From assembly GCA_015143295.1 (NCBI GenBank), contig CM026570.1, positions 27,880,754 through 27,944,753 on the forward strand: 64,000 nucleotides of DNA, in the 5' to 3' direction. Origin of the DNA: Tetracentron sinense (Eukaryota; Streptophyta; Magnoliopsida; Trochodendrales; Trochodendraceae). Position numbers and translations under genes: made by a program. Positions 1 to 10,482 of this stretch are shown piece by piece. Position 1 is the first letter of the stretch, and each line of letters starts with the position of its first letter. The notes under the pieces were generated by a model. The model ran no database searches, was not told the origin of the DNA, and saw nothing but the letters and a program-made list of their open reading frames with translations.

Positions 1-354
1 GTTGCATGTTTGTTAAGGAGAATGAGAAATTTAAGTAGATAAAACTTCTACTTGGGAATGGGACAAAAGTTGGATGATCGTAATTATATGAATCTTCCAT
101 TAAGAGGTAGCTAACTTTATTTCACCTTCTTTAAAAATTTCAAGGAATTCCGCATTGAAATAAAGAAACAGCTAGGTAAGTCTTCCATGATTGAGAAGAG
201 TACCTCTTAATAGAAATTTCATAATTTACTCTCATTACATCTTGTCTCAGATAATTCTCAGAACAAACCATAGCATGATGGTGTTGTTAAATCGAATTAT
301 ATTGGATATGATTTGATAGAAGATGAGCTTGGGATTCGCATTAAAGACATTTAT
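1..354 (+). mobile_element. Family E LTR element, internal region (left part)
   Basis: This stretch is the reverse complement of roughly 23250-23604, the internal region next to the 3' LTR of the complete family E element at 17682-32378. It is AT-rich and I see no coding sequence in it. The element lies on the plus strand and its 5' part is beyond the left edge. The internal sequence resumes at 5251 after the insertion of a family C LTR, with tttat before the insertion and tttag after it. Confidence 0.85.
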
Positions 355-842
355 TGTAGAACCCCGGATCTTGATGGCCATGTACGACGAATGATATCAT
401 ATACTAAAGAATGTGTCGCGCCCCAAAATACCCCCTAGGAGTTAAGGGATACTTTAGAGGTGACTACGTGTACCTGTCAAACCATCCTGTAATGCAAGAG
501 GCTAAATATAATATAATACAATGATAATCAGAGCGCGGAAACTAAACATAAGTGCGGAAGCATAAGCCAACTTTTTCTTTTCTTCTATAACTCCAAATAG
601 TATTCCAAGTTCACATATACCAAATACAATCAAAGTAAAGGTGGACATGCCTACCTATCAAAATACAAAATGAACTCTCTAACCCTCTCCTCTCAACAGT
701 GGTCGAGGTATGGCCACACCTCTAAGTCCCCCTCCTCTAGAGACTATCATGGGATAGGTGGCTCCCTCTCCTCTATATACTCCTCCTCGACCCAAGGCTC
801 GGGGTCGAGGACATCCACAGTACCTGCCGACATAAAAGTACG

Positions 843-863
843 GCTGAGCATGGAATACTCAGC
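843..863. repeat. Conserved LTR inverted repeat GCTGAG-N9-CTCAGC
   Basis: A perfect 6-bp stem with a 9-nt centre, in the family A solo LTR. The same element sits about 0.4 kb from the LTR end in every family A, B and C LTR of this window. Its function is unknown. Confidence 0.8.
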
Positions 864-1112
864 GAGTACAAACTACTAGCTAACCATAACAATAGCGAAA
901 GCATAACAACAGTGAGCAATACAAGATATTAATTTAAGGCAATAGTGAAAGCATAAGATACATAGCCATATCTTGACATGCGTGTATGAATGCAAAAACC
1001 TTGGTAAAACTCATGTCTCGGAAACCTTTTTTTTTCGTGTCTCGGTCAAATCATGTATGTGTGTCGTGTCTTGTCTTGTATTTCATGTCTTGATTTTTTC
1101 TTGACTTGTATA

Positions 1113-1319
1113 CTTGTGAGCCAGAGGCTAGCATCCTTCCTTAGGCTACCAACCTCCTGGTCATGTTCTTGTTCCATTTCTCTTGTGAGCCAGAGGCTAG
1201 TACCCTTCCTTGGGCTACCAACCTCCTTGTCATGTTCTTGTTCCATTTCTCTTGTGAGCCAGAGGCTAGCACCCTTCCTTGGGCTACCAACCTCCTTGTC
1301 ATGTTCTTGATTCATCATA
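1113..1319. repeat. Minisatellite, three 69-bp units, within solo LTR-A
   Basis: The word cttgtgagcc recurs at 1113, 1182 and 1251. Each unit carries a version of agaggctag and ggctaccaacctcc. It is homologous to the 65-bp units at 37045 and 44398. The short ORFs across it are a by-product of the repeat. Confidence 0.9.
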
Positions 1320-2281
1320 TACAAATACAATCTTGGAAAACCCGGTTTCATGCATGCATGTGTGGTGTGTGTAGCACTTGTAATATCATGATGACAATAT
1401 GACATGAAGAGTAGTGTATAGCAATTCAATCCACAGTATAACCATATAGGAATTTGAGTAATCTACGTGGCATTTGAATAGTTCATCATTCATAAGAACA
1501 CATGCATAAGGCCTACTTTCATTTTCTTCATTTATGTCATTTATTCCTAGTTTAGGCATTTCGTCAAACACATAACATACAAGGTTCCTTAATGGTTCAT
1601 CTTCTTCTTTTTAGTGCCTACTTTCCATCCAAAAATCAAGGTATGTTCATTATTGGTAAAATGCTCATCCTCCATTTTCCATTCTTCACACCACACATTC
1701 ATACACCATACATTCGGCATCACATCGCCTCAATCAACCTCTCATCCATGCATCCACACCATTTTCCTCACCTTGTTTATATTTAGTGAATATGATACAT
1801 TTCATAAGGGAGAAATACATAGTAGCAAAATCATATAGTTCATAGAAAAACTAGGTTATTGTTAGGGGAAGTTAGTAGGGTGTACTAACTTTAGATCAAG
1901 GCTTGATCTTGAAGAAACCTTGAAATAAAAGCTCTATTTGGAAGGAGGAAGCCTTTGCTTGAAGGGGACTTGAGTTGGGAAAGAAACCCCTTTCAAAAAT
2001 GCTGTAGGATCGCTGCCCTAGCTTGGAGAATGAGTCCCCACACGAGCTTGAGCCTTGAACTTGAAGCAACTCGAGTTGGGGTGAGCTAGGGTTCTTAAAC
2101 CCCCCTTGATTTCCTTCTCAAAACCAAACCCTAGGTTAGAGCTTCCTTCTCTTCTCTCTCTATCTCTCAAAATCTCTCAAATGTTGTAAATGATCCCTAA
2201 GGCTCGGGCAAGCCTTAAGAAGAAAGGATTTAACCCCCAAAAGACGAAAAAGCCCTTACTGAAATTTCTGCAAAACACGGG

Positions 2282-2468
2282 GACCGAGCGATCGGTGGTT
2301 ATGACCGATCGATCGATTGCCTACTGAGCGATCGGTGTTTATGACCGATCGACTGGTCAAAAACTCACTCTCTGGAAAATTTCCCCATACAAAATTTCTG
2401 ACCGTGCGATAGCTACCGATCGATCGGTTATGGACCGATCGATCGCTGACTGGACCGAGCGATCGGTG
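2282..2468. repeat. Palindrome cluster (ACCGATCGATCGGT type) in solo LTR-A
   Basis: About seven exact or near copies of a 14-bp palindrome, with core GATCGATC or GAGCGATC, spread over 190 bp of presumed U3. It is a candidate cluster of dimeric binding sites. Confidence 0.8.
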
Positions 2469-3133
2469 CTCTGTATGTCTGGACTGTTTTGACCATATCT
2501 TTTGACTCGCTTGTCGGATTTCGACGATTCAACTTGCGTTGGATCCGTCTTTCAAAAACGAACATTTCTGACATTTCGGAATTTCCAATTTCTCCCTTAT
2601 TTATTAATTAGACTACAAAAATGGCCAATTAGCTACGAAGGTGCTATTCATTAAGGATGGAAAAGTCTGGGGTGCTACAGAATGTAAGAATGTATTTATG
2701 GTGTATGGGTGTTTAGAATGAAATAGGCAAGAGTATAGAATACTGTTGAGTATTGACAAGGGTTATGCCTTGGCATACCCTCGACTCTAAATAGCCCTAG
2801 CGTTCACACCGCTCGTCGGAATTAAGCGATTCTTGGATTTTTGGAAAGGTAATTAAACCCTTTTCGGGGTTCATGTTGATCACGTCAAAAGACCGATTTC
2901 TGAAGTCGGGTCGGTTTAAAATCTGGATTGACGAAACCCAATTTCGGATCAGTCATGTTTAGGAGAGAAATGGTCCAAGAAAAAGAATAATTGGAAGTTG
3001 TGAAAAACATGAAAGTTGTTCTCCTTCGAAAGACGAATCCAACGCAAGTTGAATCATCAAAATCGGACAAGCGAGTCAAAAGTTATGGCTGAGATACGAA
3101 AACGCAAAAATGCTGAAGCTTTCTGCAAAAGTT

Positions 3134-3318
3134 GCGATCGCTCGTAGGGACCCTACGAGATCGTAGCGGAGTTACGAACGATCGTAGAGTTGCTACAATC
3201 GATCGTAAAGCCCCAGAAATGTTGGAAACTCTCGGGTGAAACTACGATTGATCGTAGGAAGCTACGATCGATCGTACAAGGCTACGATCAATCGTAAATC
3301 GCTACGAACGATCGTAGA
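3134..3318. repeat. Palindrome cluster (TACGATCGATCGTA type) in LTR-C
   Basis: Repeated near-palindromes with core GATCGATC, flanked by TAC and GTA. They end about 55 bp before the TATA box at 3374. The position matches the clusters in families A and B but the flanking bases differ. Confidence 0.8.
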
Positions 3319-3373
3319 TACGCGATTTTACTTTCTTGGATGCGATTTTTTAGGGGTTTTTCACCCCTTACAC

Positions 3374-3382
3374 TATAAATAG
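3374..3382 (+). promoter_or_regulatory. TATA box of LTR-C
   Basis: TATAAATAG lies just downstream of the palindrome cluster and is followed within ~100 bp by a gene-leader-like segment. This fits a U3/R promoter. The start site is not determined. Confidence 0.6.
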
Positions 3383-4429
3383 AAGACTTTAGGAGGGTTT
3401 TTGGGTTACCCTAAACCAAGGAGAGTTCCTAGAAAGAGAAGGAAAGGATCTTGAGCATTCCAAAGAGGGTTTTGCTTGAAACCAAGAAGAGCTTCAATCA
3501 AGGGTTGGATCTTCCCCAAATCAAGCTTGGATCATTCAAATCAAGTGAGGATTTCTCAAGGGGTTTCTTCAACCTAGAAATTGATTCAAAGAGGTTAGTA
3601 AACTACTATCTAGCCTTGTTATCATACAAAGATGATTCAAATAGGTGATTTTAATTCTATTATGATACAAATAGGAAGTGTGGAAATTTGGGTGAACTAG
3701 ATCATGAATAAACAATCAAATAAGGTTTTACAAATTGGGGGTTTTTCAATAACAAGGATGAATATGGCTAAACTTGTAAGAAAATTGTAATACCTTTAAA
3801 TGAACTATGATTTTAAGTATACTATGATGCAATGACAAACAAGGGATTTTGGGTGAACTTGATTATGTTCAAATAAGCAAATAAGAATTTAAGATTTTGG
3901 GGGTTTTCCAATAAAAGGGTGAATATGACTATAAGTGCAAGTAAGTGTTAATATCCTCCAAGGAACCATGATTTTAAGTGTGATATGATGAATTAGGCTT
4001 AGAAGCCATGATTGTTATGATGTGACGCAATGAATGAAATGTTCTACATTCTAGAATTGTTTAAGTATGTTATGATGCTAATATACCTTGTATGAACCAT
4101 ATGAGTTACTTAAGGTCTTCAAGTATACTATAATGATCATTATGCCTTGCATGAACATGTTTAATTAGTTAAAGCTTTCCACATAGATGTTATAATGCTC
4201 ACAAGCACTCTACGCATGATAAGTATTGCACGACCGTGGTTTTTCTCATAAGCATGAATTTTCAAGAAAACATAAGAGGATTTTCAAAGGCATTCATAAG
4301 TAAGAAGCATACATGCATAAGCATAGACTAAGCCAAACTTTGGGTTGGCATTCTAAGATCGGTTACTCCACGCTCACAAGTATCAAGTCTAGATCTTGCA
4401 TGAACTCCACGGATCATAAGTCTCGCAAG

Positions 4430-4665
4430 GCTTTTCAAGAACTCATAAGAAACTCACAAGTCTAAGATCTTGCATATGTCTCCAAGGAGAACAAGCTCAC
4501 AAGGATCATAAGCTCACAAGAAGCTCACAAGTACTCATAAGCTCACAAGAAGCTCATAAACTCACAAGTACTCACAAGCTCACAAGAACTCTAAGCTCAC
4601 AAGAACTCATAAGAGAACACGAGGCTCACAAGTATTCATAAGAACTCATAAGCATACATGAGAGG
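4430..4665. repeat. Short tandem repeats in LTR-C
   Basis: Irregular repetition of gctcacaag, actcataag and variants over ~230 bp. It occupies the same place relative to the LTR end as the longer minisatellites of families A and B. Confidence 0.75.
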
Positions 4666-4808
4666 GTTTGTTTTCCATGAAAAGAACAAGTTTTATGAAA
4701 GGTTTTTCCCAACGGGTTTTAAGCATGGATTTTGGTGATTTGTATTCTTTTACGCACTGTATAAAATATTGTGATTATGATAGCATTGTTAGCTAGTAGA
4801 TTTTGCTC

Positions 4809-4829
4809 GCTGAGTATTCCATGCTCAGC
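4809..4829. repeat. Conserved LTR inverted repeat (family C copy)
   Basis: GCTGAG-N9-CTCAGC, followed by cgtac and then gtcggcaggta, as in families A and B. Confidence 0.8.
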
Positions 4830-5250
4830 CGTACATGTTATGTCGGCAGGTACACGGACTCCATTTGACATCTGTGATCAGGGGCCCTGGATAGAGGAGG
4901 ATTATGGCGAGGAGGAGCCATATGTAGAGCCTCGGGAGGAGGAAAATGACTTAGACCACTGGCCCTTTTAGAGTGATTACATAGAGAGAGAGAGAGTATT
5001 ATCATTTTGTATTTTGATAGGTGGGCATGTCCACCTTTACTTTTGTGACGTATGTACAAGCTTGGAATACACAGCATGTATAGAAAAGAAATTTTTGGAT
5101 TACGCTTCCGCACATTGGTTTAAGCTTCCGCCTTATTCATGATTATGTTTGTCATGACTTGGATGTTATTACAGGATGGTTTGGTATCGGATATGGCACA
5201 TCACGAGCCAAAGTATCCCTAACTCCCAGGGGGTATTTTGGGTCGTGACA

Positions 5251-6151
5251 TTTAGTCTCTATTCCTGGATAACAAAAGATATTTTTAAACAGGAATACAA
5301 GTTTCCTAGTAGAGAAACTGAATCTAAAATTGTTCTAGAAGCGGAAGCCCAAGAGACCGATAATTATGAGAATTGATAAAGATCAACTCTCTACTCTCAC
5401 TATACCTGAATAGTACACTAGAATCCACAGGTCCCAGAATCTGTAGTTGGACTTACTTTTATTCTGATGAGTAATCAAACTGTTTGATTTTCATCTAAGA
5501 ATGAAAGTATCCTTTGTGTACAAATTGGTTAGTGGGAGCATAATTACTTTCCTGGCTCTATGCAAAGATAATATTCTTTTCATTGCAAATGAAGTATGAA
5601 TATTATTCTTCTCTTAGATTTGATCTAGCAATTTTGCAATGAATGACAAAAACTTTGACATCATGTTTTCTTAGTCCTAAATGGTTTAGAAAAAAAGGAA
5701 AATGATATTGTTATTCTCCCAATAACAATGATGTTTTTGTGCAAGTAAGATTCTAAGAAAAGAGTTTCTACCTTTATGGAATGGAATCAGTTTCTCTTAG
5801 ATATGTGATATATTGAGAAAGTATACTTGTACTAGACTGGATATTCATCACATGTTGATGTGATAAGATATTGGTTGGATTAGTGCGGAGCATTGCATAA
5901 TGGTAAAGCACAAGCATGTTAACTTCTGAAAATGACTGTTGGACAGTATCATTTTTGTTTAGTCTTTTAAGACTATGGTTATTGATAATAAATTTGCAAG
6001 AGTTGCAAGTGTTATTGCATCACTACAATAGTTTTGGTAAAGCAGACATGACAGACCCATACATATTAAGTTATGTCTCAATTGGTGTTTGAGAAACATC
6101 ACTGAGAAGATGGGCATTACATCTAATTGGCTTAGAGTGCAAGTGGGAGAT
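5251..6151 (+). mobile_element. Family E internal region up to the 3' LTR, with polypurine tract
   Basis: Reverse complement of ~22353-23255. It is AT-rich with no credible ORF; the short ORFs at 5959-6310 are shadows. It ends in aagtgggagat (6141-6151), a polypurine tract directly before the LTR start TGTTGG. That arrangement is typical of plant Ty1/copia elements, and it is the main reason I call the family copia-like. Confidence 0.8.
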
Positions 6152-6982
6152 TGTTGGACATATATGCCCTCGAAAGTCAATAAGAGACTTTTCTATGTTG
6201 ATTAGATAAGCATCATATTCACACAACCAACTATAAAGGGTATTTATATTAATTACTGTCTCATATGATGAAGACATAAAGTTCCATAGGTAACATTGTA
6301 GGAAAATCATGCAAAGGTTGCGAGGAGATATGATTTTCCGGTTCCTTGTAAACCTAATATTGTTCGAAGCCTCTAGAGTACTGGTTGGGCGCCATACTTC
6401 ATCATGGCTTGTACATGTGTAGTTCTATGAGATAGTGTGATGAATCTCATTCACAGAGAGTGGTGACTCTTGACTAACATGTGAGTATATGTAGCAAGTA
6501 CATAATACTGAACGGGGTCACTAGTGGATACCCTATGGAATACACTGTCAGATTGTATTAGGGTTATCCATTTGACAAATTGTCCTTAGACCTGAGAGGT
6601 TAACATCTTCTCAGACATTTGTCTATATGGCTTTGATGTGCCAATCGGCAATGTCCAATACACATGACTAACTCCGGGCAAGGTTCTAAATGTCGATATC
6701 GCTCGACATGTCGAGCCGTGGAAAAAAGATATATCAGAGATATATCGTTTATCGTTGATATTTGAAAAAAATTGTAAAAAAATGGGACAAAAACATGAAA
6801 TTTTGTAGTGAAACTTCATGAAATATTAAAATAGATGTTAATATACTTTTTAGAATAAAAACATTTTAAAAAATAACAATGTACATAAAAGATGCAATGA
6901 GAATAGAGCAAAGATGTGCGTTGACAAGTGACGATAATGTATGATTGATTTATGTTTCATTCATTATTGAATAGCATGTGTC

Positions 6983-7300
6983 AGTGAATCTTAACCATAG
7001 TTAAAGGGAATTAAAAGGGTTAATTTTTTAATTTTTTTTTCTAAAAACCCAGATTAAATGCTTTAACCCTAAGGATTTAGTGAATCTTAGTCACAATTAA
7101 AGGGAGTTAAAAGAGACTTTTAATTTTCTATTTTTTTTTTCTAATAGATGCTTTAACCATAAGGGTTAGTGAATCTTAACCATGGTTAAAGGGAGTTGAA
7201 AGAGATGTTATTTTTTTTTAAATCAAGGGTAGATGCTTTAACCTTAAGGGTTAGTGAATCTTAACCACAATTAAAAGAGTTAAAAGGAGATAAATTAACC
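6983..7300. repeat. Four ~90-bp tandem repeats inside the hAT element
   Basis: agtgaatctta starts units at 6983, 7079, 7168 and 7253. Each is followed by a ttaaaggga/ttaaaag segment and a run of T or A. Spacings are 96, 89 and 85 bp. Confidence 0.8.
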
Positions 7301-7837
7301 ACATGGGCTAAAACTTGTTAACCATAGTTCAAGGACAGTTAAAGGGGCTTTATGAGTTTATGAAATATCTTAAGGGCATAATAGTCATTTTACTAAAAAT
7401 TACAAACAAAAGTCTAACAGAACCAAGGGTTTATTGTTGGAAAACCATGAGCTAATATGCAAAATGTTTACACATAAAAGTGTATTTGAAAATTAGAAAG
7501 AACCTAGCAGTTAATATGTAAAAACCCACTTAAAATTAAATAAAACCTGATAACTCATATGAAGAAGGCAGACTCAGACTCGACTCCGAGACGGTGAGCG
7601 ACGGCGACGGCGACCTCCATGCTCCGGGTATGTTCTTTTTCCTTCATTCTCTCTTCTTCTTCCTCCTTTTTCCTCTTCTTCCTTCTTTCTCCTCTCCTCT
7701 TTTTCCTCTCTTCTTCCTTCTTTCTCCTCTCATCTTTTTATTTTTTTCAATTTCTGTTTCAAACAAAGTGAACCCTAATAGGGTTTCACGAAAAAAATAT
7801 TCCACAAAAAAAAAAAAAAAGGGTTTTCTGTTTGGGC

Positions 7838-7990
7838 GATATCGGAAGATATCGCCGATATATCTCCGATAGTGCCGATATATCGGCGATATCTTCTGAT
7901 ATGCTGTATTTTTTTTCAAACATCATATAGATGTGTCGCTGATTGGCGATATCGAAATATATCGGCGATATATCGCCGATATTATCGATA
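7838..7990. repeat. Subterminal CGATAT palindromic repeats of the hAT element
   Basis: Many overlapping copies of gatatatcg and gccgatatatcggcgat, in both orientations by symmetry, next to the right terminal repeat. Weaker copies lie at 6695-6765 next to the left one. They are candidate transposase-binding sites. Confidence 0.65.
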
Positions 7991-9159
7991 TTTCGAACCT
8001 TGACTCCGGGTACGTTGGGTCATGTACACAATGTTTGGAGAAGTGTGTAAACACTCAATAAGGAATCCACAACTCCTTAATTGGAGATAATGATATCAAG
8101 GTGATACTTGTTGAACTGAACTGTTAAATCCAGTACTGGTGTTTTTCGGTAAAATGGTCTTTATCGAAGTTGATATTTTTAATATGGAAAAGTATATATA
8201 AATATATAAGTCAGTTCTTTTCTAATGTTTCTTCAAAAGTGTTTTGGAGGTTCAGTTCATTGAAAAAGTAATCATGAGAAAGGGTTCTATTCATAAGCTA
8301 GGGACTAAGACAGTGGAATTGTTCCAATCCCGGAAGCTTACAAGTGATATCGGAATGTGGAAGGATTTATTTGTAAATATATTGTGAGATGGTACTTACA
8401 AGCAATTCTCTAATTTCTGGAGGTTAATCACATTGTGTTAATGGACATTAATTGTGATTGGTGGAAGTCCAGGGACTTAGATAACATTCTATGATCCTAA
8501 TGGAGTATAGGAAAGGTGTTTCCTAGTAACAATGCTTCAACCGAAAAGGTGAAGTACTTGGTCTCACAACCGGAAATAGGAGATCCCTTTAGATCCCACA
8601 CACAAGGACCTTCTTAAAGTATTTAATTTAATTTATAATTAAATTAATTAATTTCTCTAAGTAATCACTATATGGTATAGTGAAGCTCTAAAAGGTGGAA
8701 TCACATTAGATGTGAAAAACCAAATGGGTAGGACTCATTGGGAATTATTATAAAAAGAATAATTCTAGTGACCAAGAGGGTTTTGGAAACCCTTTGGGCG
8801 TGTGGAGTGGGACCCACCTAGGGTGGGACGCCCACTTCATGGAGAAAATAATAATTGTTATTATTTATTTAATTAGTTTCTAATAACTAATATCCTTATT
8901 GGATAAGGTTAGTTAGTTAGTTAGAGTTAGTTACTAATTAAAGATTCCTTGTTGGACAAGGATTCTATTAGTTTCTTGCTAATCAAGGAATCCTAATTGG
9001 ATTAGGATAAGGATAAGATTAGTTGGACACTAATGGATGAGATTAGTTTCTATTTTGATTATTCCTAATTAATTATGGAGAAACCAAATAGGAAACTAAT
9101 TGAGGAATGCTTACTGGATAAGGATTAGGAAACTTTGGTTTCAAGCAACCAATGAAGCC

Positions 9160-9168
9160 TATAAAAAG
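9160..9168 (+). promoter_or_regulatory. TATA box of the family E LTR
   Basis: TATAAAAAG. The same site is present in the minus-strand copies at 18191-18200 and 30693-30702 (CCTATAAAAG on the minus strand). It is followed by a C/T-rich leader. The start site is inferred, not seen. Confidence 0.6.
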
Positions 9169-9677
9169 GGTGGACGTCCAAGGCTTTAGATATAAGAAAA
9201 TTTTCCAGAATTTTCTAGATTTGGAAACTTCTCCCCTCTCCTCAAACCTCACGCCCTCCCCTCTCTCTCCTTGAGGTGTACGGTCACACCCATCTCTCTC
9301 TTCTTTTGTCTTCTTGATTGGATCTTGAGGAAAAGAAAGAATTCATCTTGTTCATCAAGAAAGGTTCTTGATCAATAAAGATTGGATCTTTATTTCAAGA
9401 TCATAGAGCTGGAAATTTGGAAGGGCCATTAGCTTCCATTAGAGAAAGCTTTAAAGGAAAAAGAAGGTTCGTGTGAATCGACAGGAGACTTGACACTTGT
9501 GAAGTTTTGCGAGTACTATTCTAACGTGGATTTGACTTAACAATTTCAAAGTCGTAAAGGTGAATGTTATTCCTACCTTCATTGAATAAAATCAATTAGA
9601 ATCTTAGTCAGATCTTGGGATTCGATGTATGCCCCCCAAGAACTGTGTTTCTAAAATTAAAAAGAGGCATACTTTCA

Positions 9678-10482
9678 GCCTCTGGCTCACAAGAAAACCA
9701 TATATTAAGGAGGTTGGCAGCCCAGGAAGATTCGGGTGCTAGCCTCTGGCTCACAAGTTACAAGATGCAAGGTTACAAGATGATGACAAGACATTCATGC
9801 ATACATGATTTCTACAAGACATACCGAGACATGGAAACGGGTTTTCAAACATGAGTTTTATTGGCGTTTTTGCATTCATGCACGTACATCAAGATGATAA
9901 TATTGCTCCATGTTTAATATTGTTTAATTCTATGATTTTACTATTGCCTTGAATTGATGATTGGTATTGTACTACTCTTTGCGTGTTTATTATTGTTATG
10001 GTTAGCTAGTAGCTTGTACTCGCTGAGTATTCCATGCTCAGCCGTACTTTCATGTTGGCAGGTACTGAGGGAGCCCTCGACCCGGAGCCTTGGGTCGAGG
10101 AAGAGTATATAAAAGAGCGACAACCGTCTATCCCACTGCAGTCTCAGGCGGAATGAGACCTTGACGTGTGGCCATACCTCGACTACTGGTGAGGGGAGAA
10201 TACGAGAGAGTCTTTTATGTATTTTGACATTTTGATAGGTGGGCCTGTCCATCTTAGACTTGATTATGTTTTGTGTATATGGTCACTTGGAATACCATTT
10301 TGAGAACTATAGAAGAAATGAAAAGTTAGTTTACGCTTCTGCATTTTTGTTTAGCTTCCGCGCTATGATTATCATTGTTTTAGTACTGTAATTATCTTGT
10401 TCATGACAGGATGGTTTGGCAGGTACTTATAGTCACGCCTAAAGTATCCCTAAACTCCTGGGGGGTATTTTGGGGCGCGACA
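9678..10482 (+). mobile_element. Family A LTR, 3' portion, split by the family E insertion
   Basis: Reverse-complement match to the outer ~0.8 kb of the family A LTRs (compare 36338-37100). It has parts of the minisatellite (gcctctggctcac), the inverted repeat (10022-10042) and the terminal ggggcgcgaca. It starts exactly where the family E LTR ends and ends against satellite (cggattctctt). Family E therefore inserted into this LTR, whose other part lies left of the window. Confidence 0.87.
10022..10042. repeat. Conserved LTR inverted repeat (split LTR-A)
   Basis: GCTGAG-N9-CTCAGC in the usual context, followed by cgtac and a gttggcaggtac variant. Confidence 0.8.

Larger units (their letters stand above)
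414..2679 (-). mobile_element. Solo LTR, family A (Tekay-type gypsy), nested in LTR-C
   Basis: On the plus strand it runs from tgtcgcgcccc to ggggtgctaca and is flanked by a perfect 5-bp duplication gaatg (409-413 and 2680-2684). It matches the LTRs of the full-length element at 36338-45920 along its length and in the same orientation, but is clearly diverged from them. It has three 69-bp tandem units (1113-1319) and a cluster of about seven palindromes (2282-2468), where the young element keeps only one. No gag, pol or second LTR is present, so it probably arose by LTR-LTR recombination. Confidence 0.93.
355..5250 (+). mobile_element. Solo LTR, family C (gypsy-type), interrupted by a solo LTR of family A
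   Basis: Starts tgtagaacccc and ends gggtcgtgaca, so TG...CA. The flanks are tttat (350-354) and tttag (5251-5255); the empty site in the other family E copy reads tttag, so this is a 5-bp target duplication with one later change. Without the nested 2271 bp (LTR plus duplication) the LTR is about 2.6 kb. No internal region is attached, so it is a solo LTR. It contains a palindrome cluster (3134-3318), a TATA box (3374-3382), short tandem repeats (4430-4665) and the conserved inverted repeat (4809-4829). Its last ~30 bases resemble the ends of families A and B. The small ORFs inside it are not credible genes. Confidence 0.88.
6679..8002. mobile_element. Non-autonomous hAT-type DNA transposon, 1324 bp
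   Basis: Flanked by a perfect 8-bp duplication actccggg (6671-6678 and 8003-8010); the undisrupted site is seen in the two other family E LTRs. The terminal inverted repeats begin CAAGGTTC and match at about 18 of 20 positions. An 8-bp duplication with a YARNG-type end fits the hAT superfamily. It has no transposase ORF. Inside are four ~90-bp tandem repeats (6983-7300), a short GC-rich stretch at 7575-7630, a ~110-bp pyrimidine tract (7640-7750) and dense CGATAT/ATATCG subterminal motifs on the right (7838-7990). Confidence 0.9.
6152..9677 (+). mobile_element. Family E 3' LTR (plus-strand copy), carrying a hAT element
   Basis: Runs from tgttggaca to catactttca (TG...CA) and is the reverse complement of the LTRs at 17682-22352 and 30186-32378. 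Subtracting the hAT element and its duplication leaves 2194 bp, against 2193-2196 bp for the other two. TATAAAAAG at 9160-9168 is the likely promoter. The right flank is a family A LTR (9678 onward), so the 5' LTR beyond the left edge should be preceded by gcctc if the duplication is intact. Confidence 0.93.

Noticed and set aside
3374..4971. A host gene with TATA box at 3374 and an ORF at 4771-4971
   Set aside because: All lies inside LTR-C; the ORF spans the conserved LTR inverted repeat found in every copy.
7594..7919. Overlapping 91-92-aa ORFs on both strands
   Set aside because: They come from a pyrimidine tract and CGATAT repeats inside the hAT element; composition is Phe/Leu/Ser or Lys/Arg/Glu only.
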